Origin: an uncultured Eggerthellaceae bacterium
GTDB lineage: Bacteria; Actinomycetota; Coriobacteriia; Coriobacteriales; Eggerthellaceae
NCBI GenBank assembly: GCA_947632575.1
Contig: CANRPV010000100.1
Location: 1-5,339, forward strand
DNA length: 5,339 bases
Direction of reading: 5' to 3'
A program made the translations under genes and the position numbers. The notes below the pieces were generated by a model. That model was not told the DNA's origin. It did not search any database and saw only the letters and a program-made list of their open reading frames with translations. Each line of letters starts with the position of its first letter. Within the stretch, counting starts at the first letter, position 1. Shown here in pieces: positions 1 through 5,339 of this stretch.

Positions 1-1187
1 AAAAGAGAGACAGGTTTATGAGCAGAAACGAAGATGCGCACCTTTTGATCGTCAAAGGTTTGAAGGTTTGCGATAGATCGCACGTCAGCGAGATGATCCA
101 TGGCGATTTTATCCATTGCGGCATAGGCCGAATAGTAGCGCTTTTTAGGCTCCGCAAGTTCATGGGCAAGCTTCATCCATTGGATAGCAGGAGCATCAGC
201 TGATGGGACCAAGCTTTGATTCCAAGCGTCATAGGCCTCGTCACGCACGAATCTCATAAGTTCAAAGGCAATCTCATTGGGTCCAAAAATAAGCGCGAGA
301 TCCCGTGCGCACTGAAGCTTTTGAGAGTCATCTATACGCTCATGCCACTCATTAGCCATAGATTCCAGCAATTTATACTCGAATCCCTCGGCATAGCGCT
401 TAAGTTCAAGCTCAGGATGGGATGTGCTGTAGGCATAGGTGGCGTCGATGATCGCCTTGTAACATTTGGCCGATTTGAGAAAATCTGACGCATCCAACAC
501 TCTCGCACTGGTAACCCCTCGCCCAAGATAATAGCGATAGGCGACGACATCGTTTTGAGTGGCTTCCTCCTCAAGCATGCTTGCGACAACGAAGTACTCG
601 TAACCATCTTCAGCGCGGCTCAATCTTTCATGGCTCATGGTTGAAAAAGCGGTTTTAAGAAGATCGGTCCTGATGACTCGCTGGGTCATTCTCCAATCGC
701 GAAGATAGCCCTTATCTTTGGCGAAAACGCTCGCGAGAATCTCCGGCTGCAAGTAAGTACCATCCGAGCAATTAGCTCCCTCTTGGAAAAGCTGGGCGGT
801 TCTCTCCGCTGTGCCCTCGCAGGCGATTACCTCAAGACCGATATGGAGACTTTCGACAGGGTTTTCGGACAGATAGCGATAGAGCCGCTTTAACGATTTG
901 GGATTGTATTCATCGTCGCCGTCGAGAAACAACGTATACGTGCCTTGCGCCTTGAGCACCCCATCGTAGCGGGCCAGATGCAAACCCGCGTTTTTCTTCG
1001 TGATAACTCTGAAACGAGCATCCTTCTGGGCAAATTCATCGGCAATAGCCCCGCTTTGATCCGTGGAACCATCATTGACGATGATAGCTTCCCAGTCGTC
1101 GAAGTTCTGGGTGCGAACGCTTTCCAGACAATTCGCCAAGTATTTATCCACGTTATAGGTGGGAATGATGATTGAGAAAAAAGGCAT
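1..1187 (-). CDS. Family-2 glycosyltransferase, probable fusion with DUF4422, 3' end outside the window
   Basis: I read this frame directly from the reverse strand. It starts with ATG at 1187-1185 and stays open for 395 codons to the left edge. A GAAAGGT ribosome-binding site lies 5 nt upstream (1193-1199). Residues 1-115 form a GT-A nucleotide-sugar-binding domain: SIIIPTYN at the start, VNDGSTD at 37-43, and the metal-binding FLDGDDEYN at 87-95. An acidic EDGYEYF motif (193-199), typical of the acceptor/catalytic part of family 2, follows. Residues 200-375 are mostly helical-looking with no membrane segment. The last residues, VRIFVSAHKPVSL (383-395), resemble the first strand of DUF4422 domains, often associated with polysaccharide glycosyltransferases, so a second domain probably continues off the edge. 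The likely role is adding sugars to a lipid-linked surface glycan in the cytoplasm. Donor and acceptor cannot be told. The gene is divergent from the exporter operon. The GT2 call is firm; the DUF4422 call rests on about 13 residues. Confidence 0.9.
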   Translation of the reverse strand, partial: MPFFSIIIPTYNVDKYLANCLESVRTQNFDDWEAIIVNDGSTDQSGAIADEFAQKDARFRVITKKNAGLHLARYDGVLKAQGTYTLFLDGDDEYNPKSLKRLYRYLSENPVESLHIGLEVIACEGTAERTAQLFQEGANCSDGTYLQPEILASVFAKDKGYLRDWRMTQRVIRTDLLKTAFSTMSHERLSRAEDGYEYFVVASMLEEEATQNDVVAYRYYLGRGVTSARVLDASDFLKSAKCYKAIIDATYAYSTSHPELELKRYAEGFEYKLLESMANEWHERIDDSQKLQCARDLALIFGPNEIAFELMRFVRDEAYDAWNQSLVPSADAPAIQWMKLAHELAEPKKRYYSAYAAMDKIAMDHLADVRSIANLQTFDDQKVRIFVSAHKPVSL

Positions 1188-1276
1188 GTTCTACCTTTCA
1201 GGCGATGATGTTACGTTTTGACAAGCATAGAGGAAGTTTTGGCCTTTGAGTCCAGATTGACAAAAATTGGGTTTTT

Positions 1277-1305
1277 TTGCAAAAGGCCGTTCCCTTTTCT
1301 AATAT
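1277..1305 (+). promoter_or_regulatory. Possible promoter for the exporter operon
   Basis: TTGCAA (1277-1282) and TAATAT (1300-1305) are separated by 17 nt. Each matches the sigma-70/sigma-A consensus at four of six positions. The -10 element lies in the left arm of the perfect dyad at 1295-1322. Transcription from here would give a leader of roughly 100 nt before the permease TTG. The region is AT-rich, so chance matches are likely and the call is weak. Confidence 0.3.
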
Positions 1306-1322
1306 TCCCTAATATTAGAAAA
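1295..1322. repeat. Perfect AT-rich inverted repeat, candidate operator
   Basis: The arms TTTTCTAATATT and AATATTAGAAAA are exact reverse complements (12 bp each) around a 4-nt CCCT spacer. The dyad sits between two divergent genes and overlaps candidate -10 elements on both strands. It lacks the GC-rich stem of an intrinsic terminator, so a protein-binding site for a dimeric regulator is the more natural reading. No regulator gene is visible in the window. Confidence 0.6.
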
Positions 1323-1342
1323 TGTATATCAAGGTATATCAA
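1314..1342 (-). promoter_or_regulatory. Possible promoter for the divergent glycosyltransferase
   Basis: On the reverse strand, TTGATA (1342-1337) and TCTAAT (1319-1314) are 17 nt apart. Each matches the sigma-70/sigma-A consensus at five of six positions, better than the plus-strand candidate. The -35 lies in the 10-bp direct repeat and the -10 in the right arm of the dyad, so a protein bound to the dyad would probably affect this promoter. The leader to the ATG at 1187 would be about 120 nt. This is inferred from sequence only. Confidence 0.4.
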
Positions 1343-1343
1343 G
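1324..1343. repeat. Two tandem copies of a 10-bp direct repeat
   Basis: GTATATCAAG occurs twice back to back (1324-1333 and 1334-1343), one nucleotide after the dyad ends. The 10-bp period is close to one helical turn, so both copies would face the same side of the DNA, as in some activator sites. Each copy read in reverse also contains TTGATA, a possible -35 element. Function is unknown. Confidence 0.55.
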
Positions 1344-1346
1344 CAA

Positions 1347-1366
1347 GGTTTCGTTCATCCGAAACC
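1347..1366 (+). other. Leader hairpin 1 upstream of the exporter operon
   Basis: GGTTTCG (1347-1353) pairs perfectly with CGAAACC (1360-1366) across a 6-nt loop. No run of T follows, so it is not an intrinsic terminator. If transcription starts in the AT-rich region just upstream, this would be the first structure in the leader RNA. Confidence 0.4.
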
Positions 1367-1373
1367 CAAAGGC

Positions 1374-1395
1374 GGCCAAGCGAAATCCGCTGGCC
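1374..1395 (+). other. Leader hairpin 2 close to the permease ribosome-binding site
   Basis: GGCCA (1374-1378) pairs with TGGCC (1391-1395), and GCG (1380-1382) with CGC (1388-1390). This leaves one bulged A at 1379 and a 5-nt loop. The stem ends about 10 nt before the G-rich ribosome-binding site, so it could influence translation, but no alternative structure that clearly hides the site was found. Confidence 0.35.
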
Positions 1396-1405
1396 TAACT
1401 TGCGC

Positions 1406-1412
1406 AGGGGGG
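1406..1412 (+). promoter_or_regulatory. Ribosome-binding site that fixes the TTG start of the permease
   Basis: AGGGGGG lies 4 nt before TTG at 1417 (6 nt if only AGGGG pairs). No ATG or GTG occurs in frame near it, and the next in-frame ATG is at codon 46, inside the first membrane segment, so TTG is the best start. Confidence 0.65.
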
Positions 1413-1416
1413 TATT

Positions 1417-2199
1417 TTGGCGGGTTCTGTCTCGCAATCAAGCTTCAAACGGAACTGGTTTACCATTTCTTCCCTGGTAACTAAGGACTTCAAGCTTAAA
1501 TATCGCAGAAGTATTTTGGGCGTGCTCTGGTCAGTGCTCAATCCCCTTCTCATGATGACCGTCCTTACCGCAGTCTTTAGCGCCTTCTTCCGCTTTGACA
1601 TCGAGAATTATCCGGTATACCTCATCTTGGGCAACACCATCTTCTCCCTCATGTCGGATTCCACCAACACGGCCATGATGTCCATCATTGAATCGTCTTC
1701 CCTCATCAAGAAGATTCGCATCAACAAGATAATCTTTCCCGTTGAGAAAGTGCTATTTCAGCTGGTCAATTTCACCATATCGCTTATTGCTGTCGTGATT
1801 GTCATGGCGGTGCTGCGCATCACCCCGACGCTCAATCTTTTGTTTTTACCGCTTTTGTTGGTCTATGTCACAGCTTTTAGCCTTGGCATTGGTCTGGTTC
1901 TTTCGGCTTTGGCCGTGTTTTTCCGCGACATCATCCATCTTTGGAGCGTGGTCATTCTTGCTTGGACCTATGCGACTCCCCTGTTCTATCCCGAAAGCAT
2001 CCTGCCTCCTTGGATGATGGTAGTTGAGCAGTTCAATCCGATGTATCACTACGTTCACTACTTCCGGGATATCGCACTCTGGGGAAACACTCCAGGATTG
2101 ACGGAAAATCTCATCTGTCTCGGCATGGCGGTGGTAAGCCTGATCATCGGGCTTCTTGTGTTCCGTGCGACCCAAAAGAAATTCATACTCTACGTTTAG
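1417..2199 (+). CDS. ABC-2 type polysaccharide exporter permease, Wzm/TagG-like
   Basis: This 260-aa integral membrane protein is the usual size for the permease of an ABC exporter that moves a lipid-linked polysaccharide or teichoic acid across the cytoplasmic membrane. The N-terminus has a basic amphipathic stretch and the family hallmark KYRRSILGVLWSVLNPLL (residues 28-45). Approximate hydrophobic segments are 36-58, 66-88 (weak), 113-134, 140-165, 174-192 and 230-248, giving the expected six. Other family-like motifs are FFRDI (168-172), TPLFYP (187-192) and NPMYHYV (207-213). The start is TTG, supported by a G-rich ribosome-binding site. The stop TAG at 2197-2199 is 9 bp before the next gene, whose ribosome-binding site overlaps it, so the two are almost certainly co-transcribed and translationally linked. 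The substrate cannot be read from the permease. The symbols wzm or tagG would be homology labels, so none is assigned. Confidence 0.93.
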   Translation: MAGSVSQSSFKRNWFTISSLVTKDFKLKYRRSILGVLWSVLNPLLMMTVLTAVFSAFFRFDIENYPVYLILGNTIFSLMSDSTNTAMMSIIESSSLIKKIRINKIIFPVEKVLFQLVNFTISLIAVVIVMAVLRITPTLNLLFLPLLLVYVTAFSLGIGLVLSALAVFFRDIIHLWSVVILAWTYATPLFYPESILPPWMMVVEQFNPMYHYVHYFRDIALWGNTPGLTENLICLGMAVVSLIIGLLVFRATQKKFILYV

Positions 2200-2208
2200 G
2201 TAGCTGCC

Positions 2209-4197
2209 GTGCAAGAGACGCTCAACACACCGCTCAAATACGTTGATTTTGACTCAGTGGATCTAGCCGCCGAGGAAGAATCGGCCGAGGCCATGGTATC
2301 TATCAACCACGTGAGCATGGTCTTTAACATGGCAAGCCAAAAGCTCAATAGCCTTAAAGAGTATTTCCTCGCGCTTGCCCATCGTGAATTGATGTTCAAA
2401 GAGTTCTACGCCCTCGATGACGTCTCGTTTCAGGTAAATCGCGGGGATGTTTTCGGTATTCTCGGTACGAACGGCTCCGGCAAATCGACGATGCTCAAGA
2501 TCATCGCCGGTGTGCTTGAGCCCAGCAAGGGCAGCGTAAGCATTAACGGCAACATCGCTCCTTTGATCGAGCTGGGCGCCGGTTTCGATCATGAGCTTAC
2601 CGCCCGCGAAAATATCTACCTCAACGGCGCGCTCCTTGGCTATTCGAAGAGCTTTATCGAAACCCATTTCGATGACATCGTGGATTTCGCCGAGATACGC
2701 GACTTCTTAGACATGCCCCTGAAGAACTACTCGTCGGGCATGGTGGCCCGAATCGCCTTTGCCATCGCCACTGTCATTGTTCCTGACATCTTGATCGTCG
2801 ACGAGGTGCTTTCAGTCGGCGACTTCATGTTCCAGCAAAAGTGCGAGCAAAGGATTCAATCGCTTATTGAGAATCACCATACGACGGTTCTCATCGTCTC
2901 TCATAGCAATGATCAGATCGAGCGTCTTTGCAACAAGGCCATCTGGATCGAAAAGGGCAAGACTCGCATGATCGGGCCAGCTCACGATGTCTGCCAAGCC
3001 TATCGAGCGCTCGGCGGACACCGCGGAAATGCCGAGTCGGAGTCTAAGGTTTTTGAGACTCTCTTCAAAAACAGCAACTTCCCTGCTAAAGCCATACATG
3101 AGATCGCGGACAAAGACCAATACCTCGCCTCAATACGCGCAGCTCAAAAGGCCTCTGAGATCATGACTTCGGATGTATTGGTCATCGCCGCCGGCAACAA
3201 CTGCAACTCTCAGGTCATGGCGGGAAGCCTTGCCGGTATGCTGAAAGCGTTCGTCTTGCTCGCGCCTACCGACGAGTTTCCACTCGTGTTGGCATCGACG
3301 ATTCAGCAGTTAAAGCCTAAAAAGGTGGTCGCCCTTGAGTGGAACCACGAATTCATCTACCCCTTGGCTCAAACCTTACAAAGCTCCTCTGAGACCATAG
3401 AGCAGGTCGATCTCATATCCGAAGAGGATATCGGCGTCTTGTCCGAGAAGGCCTTCGCCTATGCTTGCGATGTTTTGCCCGAGAGACCTCAGGATCTCGC
3501 CCTTGTGACGAGCGAGCGTTTCGTGCCTTCTCTCATCTCGGCGGCGGGGCTCATCTATGGTCAGAGCATTCCCGTGCTCTACACCGACAACACGGCCAAA
3601 AAGAGTCTTGAGCTACTCAAACGCGCAGACGAGTTGGGCTATCACCATATAGTGACCATGAACTACGACGCTGGTCAGAGGCAGGAACTGGAAAGCGCGT
3701 TAGCTTCCCTCTTAAAAGATACGGGATCGAAAGATACGGGAACGAAAGATAAAGACACCGGACCGAACGACACGAGTTCAGGTGATGCCGGATCAGGTGT
3801 TACCGACTTGGTAGATACCGGATCAGGAGATACCGACAAACGTGGCCTTAACGCGACGGTAAGCGACTTTTCAAGGCTTTCTCCTCACTCCTTTGAGAAA
3901 GCCTTGACCGAGCTGCTTCCAAGCCAAGACTTCGGTTTGGATACTTATCCCTGCTTCGTGGCATCCCAGCGCTCTTCAGCCGAAATCTGGGCTGCAGCGC
4001 CTCTTTGCGCCGCGCAGGGCAGTTTTATCCTTCCGCTTGATCAAGACGATATGGACGACATGGCAGAGGCTCTAGCTGAGCTTGAGAAGCGCAAGCCGCA
4101 CATCAAAAGCCTCATATATGTTGGCCGCCACGGAAGTTTTGATTCCATCAGCAAAGACTTGCTCGCAAAGGCTTTGTCGGACAGTAGCTTATCCTAA
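2209..4197 (+). CDS. Polysaccharide ABC exporter ATPase (Wzt/TagH-like) with a C-terminal triplet of CWB2-like repeats
   Basis: Residues 30-270 are a complete Wzt/TagH-type ATPase that would power the permease encoded just upstream. It has Walker A GTNGSGKST (86-94), the Q-loop region with Glu in ELGAGF (121-126), signature YSSGM (174-178), Walker B ILIVDE (194-199), D-loop SVGD (202-205) and switch His232. At 662 aa it is far longer than a bare 250-aa ATPase. Residues 323-376, 429-484 and 581-639 follow one pattern resembling cell wall binding repeat 2: a hydrophobic strand, an Ala/Gly-rich helix (AGSLAG, AAGLIY, AAAPLC), a FVLL/IPVLY/FILPL strand, a Leu-rich helix and a final strand. A 42-residue acidic linker separates repeats 2 and 3. 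I see no membrane segment after the ATPase, so the repeats should be cytoplasmic. The GTG start has AGG 8 nt upstream. An ATG at 2293 (codon 29) would remove an acidic extension and is a possible alternative. ATPase call firm; CWB2 call moderate. Confidence 0.93.
   Translation: MQETLNTPLKYVDFDSVDLAAEEESAEAMVSINHVSMVFNMASQKLNSLKEYFLALAHRELMFKEFYALDDVSFQVNRGDVFGILGTNGSGKSTMLKIIAGVLEPSKGSVSINGNIAPLIELGAGFDHELTARENIYLNGALLGYSKSFIETHFDDIVDFAEIRDFLDMPLKNYSSGMVARIAFAIATVIVPDILIVDEVLSVGDFMFQQKCEQRIQSLIENHHTTVLIVSHSNDQIERLCNKAIWIEKGKTRMIGPAHDVCQAYRALGGHRGNAESESKVFETLFKNSNFPAKAIHEIADKDQYLASIRAAQKASEIMTSDVLVIAAGNNCNSQVMAGSLAGMLKAFVLLAPTDEFPLVLASTIQQLKPKKVVALEWNHEFIYPLAQTLQSSSETIEQVDLISEEDIGVLSEKAFAYACDVLPERPQDLALVTSERFVPSLISAAGLIYGQSIPVLYTDNTAKKSLELLKRADELGYHHIVTMNYDAGQRQELESALASLLKDTGSKDTGTKDKDTGPNDTSSGDAGSGVTDLVDTGSGDTDKRGLNATVSDFSRLSPHSFEKALTELLPSQDFGLDTYPCFVASQRSSAEIWAAAPLCAAQGSFILPLDQDDMDDMAEALAELEKRKPHIKSLIYVGRHGSFDSISKDLLAKALSDSSLS
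3715..3840 (+). repeat. 15-bp tandem repeat encoding an acidic pentapeptide linker
   Basis: Eight degenerate 15-bp units plus one 6-bp partial unit lie in frame within the ATPase gene (residues 503-544). The peptide units are KDTGS, KDTGT, KD, KDTGP, NDTSS, GDAGS, GVTDL, VDTGS and GDTDK. The first two units differ at one base. The 30-bp blocks 3781-3810 and 3811-3840 also match each other at 22 of 30 positions, showing a later doubling. Because units are a multiple of three, gain or loss changes linker length without a frameshift. The segment is Asp/Gly/Thr/Ser/Lys-rich and likely disordered. It joins the second and third CWB2-like repeats. Confidence 0.85.
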
Positions 4198-5184
4198 TTT
4201 ATTCAAGCGCGCTTGGCTGTCGATACCAAGATAGTGAAGCAAAAGCGCTGACTTATAGCGCTTGTCGGTCTGACGAGCTAACTCCGGATAGGAGTCCCTC
4301 AAAAACCGCCGGAACGCTTGAGCCCGTTTAAGACCTCGCTTGCGATCTTTATCGAAGATCAGCGCAATGTTGTAATGGGTGTTAATCAGAAGCGTCAGCC
4401 GATAGGCGAAATAACGCTGACGTGGGCGATCCAAGGTCGGTAAAAGCGCCTCGTAATATGCCAAGAGTTCTTCGGTCACCCGGCTATGATCATCCCAGTG
4501 TTTGACATAGTTATCATCAGCTACGCTTTGACCTGCGTTACCAACCAGATACTGATAGACGTTGATGTTGAGAAAAGCGACGGTGGAAGCTTGGATAATG
4601 GTCTTGAGCACATATTCCAAATCCTCATAGTAGGTGTGCTCAAGTAAATGGATGCGAAGCTCACGCAAATAGTCAGTCCGCACCGTCAGCGTATGAATCA
4701 TCATGAAGGGCGCCAGATCATGCAAACCACAGACCTCGACAAAGGGCATTTCGGTGGCGAAGGGAACCAGAGGCGGTATCGGAAATAGCTGAGTCTTGCC
4801 CGTTGAAAGATCCACTTCCTGTTTGACATCGATCACCAGATCGCTCTCGGTAGCTGCGAGATTTGTAAGAAGATCCGCGAGTCCATCGGTTGAAACCCAG
4901 TCATCGCCATCGACGATACGAAAGTACTTTCCCGTGGCATTCTCGATACCCGTATTCACCGCAGCTCCGTGCCCACCATTTTCCTGGGATATCAGCCTGA
5001 AGACCTGGGGACGGCGCTCCACGAAATCCAAAGCGATACGAGGCGTCTCGTCGGTAGATCCGTCATTGACCACAATGACTTCCAACAAACCTACAAATCT
5101 CTCATCATCATAGCTGGAAAGACCACGAGAGAGGTATGCGGCCACGTTATAGGCGGGTACGACTATGGTAAGGAGCGGTGCCAT
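4189..5184 (-). CDS. Family-2 glycosyltransferase (complete, 331 aa)
   Basis: A cytoplasmic GT-A enzyme expected to transfer a sugar from a nucleotide donor to the growing lipid-linked glycan. Motifs in order are LTIVVPAYN (5-13), VNDGSTDE (39-46), GGHGAAVNTGIENATG (70-85), the metal-binding VDGDDW (91-96), YYEDLEY (185-191) with the likely catalytic acid region, and YQYLVGNAGQS (210-220). The basic C-terminal third has no clear membrane helix. The ATG at 5184-5182 is preceded by GGAG 6 nt upstream, and that site lies in the end of the previous frame. Its stop TAA (4191-4189) lies inside the end of the ATPase gene on the other strand, a 9-bp tail-to-tail overlap. Length is normal for a single-domain member. 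Sugar and linkage specificity cannot be predicted from sequence alone. Confidence 0.93.
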   Translation of the reverse strand: MAPLLTIVVPAYNVAAYLSRGLSSYDDERFVGLLEVIVVNDGSTDETPRIALDFVERRPQVFRLISQENGGHGAAVNTGIENATGKYFRIVDGDDWVSTDGLADLLTNLAATESDLVIDVKQEVDLSTGKTQLFPIPPLVPFATEMPFVEVCGLHDLAPFMMIHTLTVRTDYLRELRIHLLEHTYYEDLEYVLKTIIQASTVAFLNINVYQYLVGNAGQSVADDNYVKHWDDHSRVTEELLAYYEALLPTLDRPRQRYFAYRLTLLINTHYNIALIFDKDRKRGLKRAQAFRRFLRDSYPELARQTDKRYKSALLLHYLGIDSQARLNKLG

Positions 5185-5339
5185 TTATCGCTCCGACCGC
5201 CGCTGGGTGTAAAAACGATAGAGATGCCTCCGGCTGAAAGCCAAACCCCGCCCCATCGCGAAGCATAGCATCTCACGCCGCCCCTTGAGCGCTTGGGTGG
5301 CCAAGGACAACATGCGGCTCGATTGTGCTTGCGCCGAGG
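5185..5339 (-). CDS. C-terminal fragment of an unidentified protein, start outside the window
   Basis: Reading the reverse strand from the right edge, one frame stays open for about 50 codons and stops with TAA at 5187-5185. That stop directly abuts the ATG of the next glycosyltransferase (TAAATG). The visible tail is very basic and ends RHLYRFYTQRRSER. The same stretch carries the GGAG ribosome-binding site of the downstream gene, as expected of tightly packed, translationally coupled genes. No domain can be recognised in 50 residues. The operon position makes another polysaccharide-assembly enzyme likely, but that is only inference. The short length means a chance open frame is not excluded. 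Confidence 0.6.
   Translation of the reverse strand, partial: SAQAQSSRMLSLATQALKGRREMLCFAMGRGLAFSRRHLYRFYTQRRSER

Noticed and set aside
1272..1278. Run of seven T residues as a possible phase-variable tract
   Set aside because: It is short, lies outside any coding region and is not at a critical spacing of a well-supported promoter.
1371..1382. GGCGG-containing stretch resembling the ops/JUMPstart element of polysaccharide operons
   Set aside because: Only the first five bases match; the rest of the element is absent and the stretch is better explained by the leader hairpin.
1322..1480. 52-codon plus-strand frame starting with ATG, crossing the permease start in another frame
   Set aside because: No ribosome-binding site precedes it, its composition is Arg-rich and unlike a real protein, and its start lies in the direct repeat/dyad zone. 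It also overlaps the well-supported permease start.
1218..1484. 88-codon plus-strand frame across the intergenic region
   Set aside because: It starts with TTG in a TTGACA-like sequence with no ribosome-binding site, and it runs out of frame into the permease.
1846..2214. 122-codon minus-strand frame opposite the permease
   Set aside because: It is antisense to a clear membrane protein, shows no recognisable motif and has no independent support.
2263..2667. 134-codon minus-strand frame opposite the ATPase domain
   Set aside because: It is a shadow of the ATPase gene, whose plus-strand frame contains all the expected ATPase motifs.
4204..4215. Perfect 12-bp palindrome CAAGCGCGCTTG near the convergent stops
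   Set aside because: It can form only a 4-bp stem once a loop is allowed and has no T-run. It is coding sequence for the glycosyltransferase C-terminus, so it is not called a terminator.
4243..4263. Hairpin AAGCGCT/AGCGCTT with a 7-nt loop, followed on the reverse strand by TTTT
   Set aside because: As an intrinsic terminator it is short, has only four T residues and lies inside the coding sequence of the glycosyltransferase before its stop.

Overview
The window is part of a surface-polysaccharide (capsule, teichoic-acid-like or wall glycan) gene cluster, probably from a Gram-positive bacterium. Membership of the Actinomycetota, and perhaps the Coriobacteriia, is a guess. It rests on the Wzm/TagG-type exporter, the cell-wall-binding-repeat-like modules, the TTG and GTG starts, moderate G+C content and the glycosyltransferase/DUF4422 arrangement at the left edge. 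No rRNA, tRNA or other marker confirms the taxon. No mobile element, CRISPR array or RNA gene was seen.

Layout. (1) Positions 1187 down to the left edge, minus strand: the first 395 codons of a large family-2 glycosyltransferase that seems to be entering a DUF4422 domain as it leaves the window. (2) Positions 1188-1416: a 229-bp divergent control region with an AT-rich perfect 12-bp-arm dyad, an adjacent 10-bp tandem direct repeat, possible promoters on both strands, and two hairpins just before the exporter ribosome-binding site. (3) Positions 1417-2199 and 2209-4197, plus strand: a two-gene ABC exporter operon, a Wzm/TagG-type permease followed by a Wzt/TagH-type ATPase. The ATPase is unusually long (662 aa). 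Its extra 390 residues hold three repeats resembling cell wall binding repeat 2 (CWB2), the last separated by an acidic pentapeptide-repeat linker. (4) Positions 5184-4189, minus strand: a second complete family-2 glycosyltransferase, convergent with the ATPase gene and overlapping it by 9 bp. (5) Positions 5339-5185, minus strand: the tail of another reading frame whose stop directly abuts the start of that glycosyltransferase.

How they may work together: the glycosyltransferases would build a glycan on a lipid carrier at the inner face of the membrane, and the permease/ATPase pair would export it. In characterised Wzt proteins a C-terminal carbohydrate-binding domain recognises the finished polymer. 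CWB2 triplets in clostridial S-layer proteins bind an anionic wall polymer. A CWB2-like triplet on an exporter ATPase, with no visible membrane segment, therefore suggests a cytoplasmic polymer-recognition module built from a wall-binding fold. This is the most interesting feature of the window; it is an inference from sequence pattern and needs a profile search and a structure prediction.
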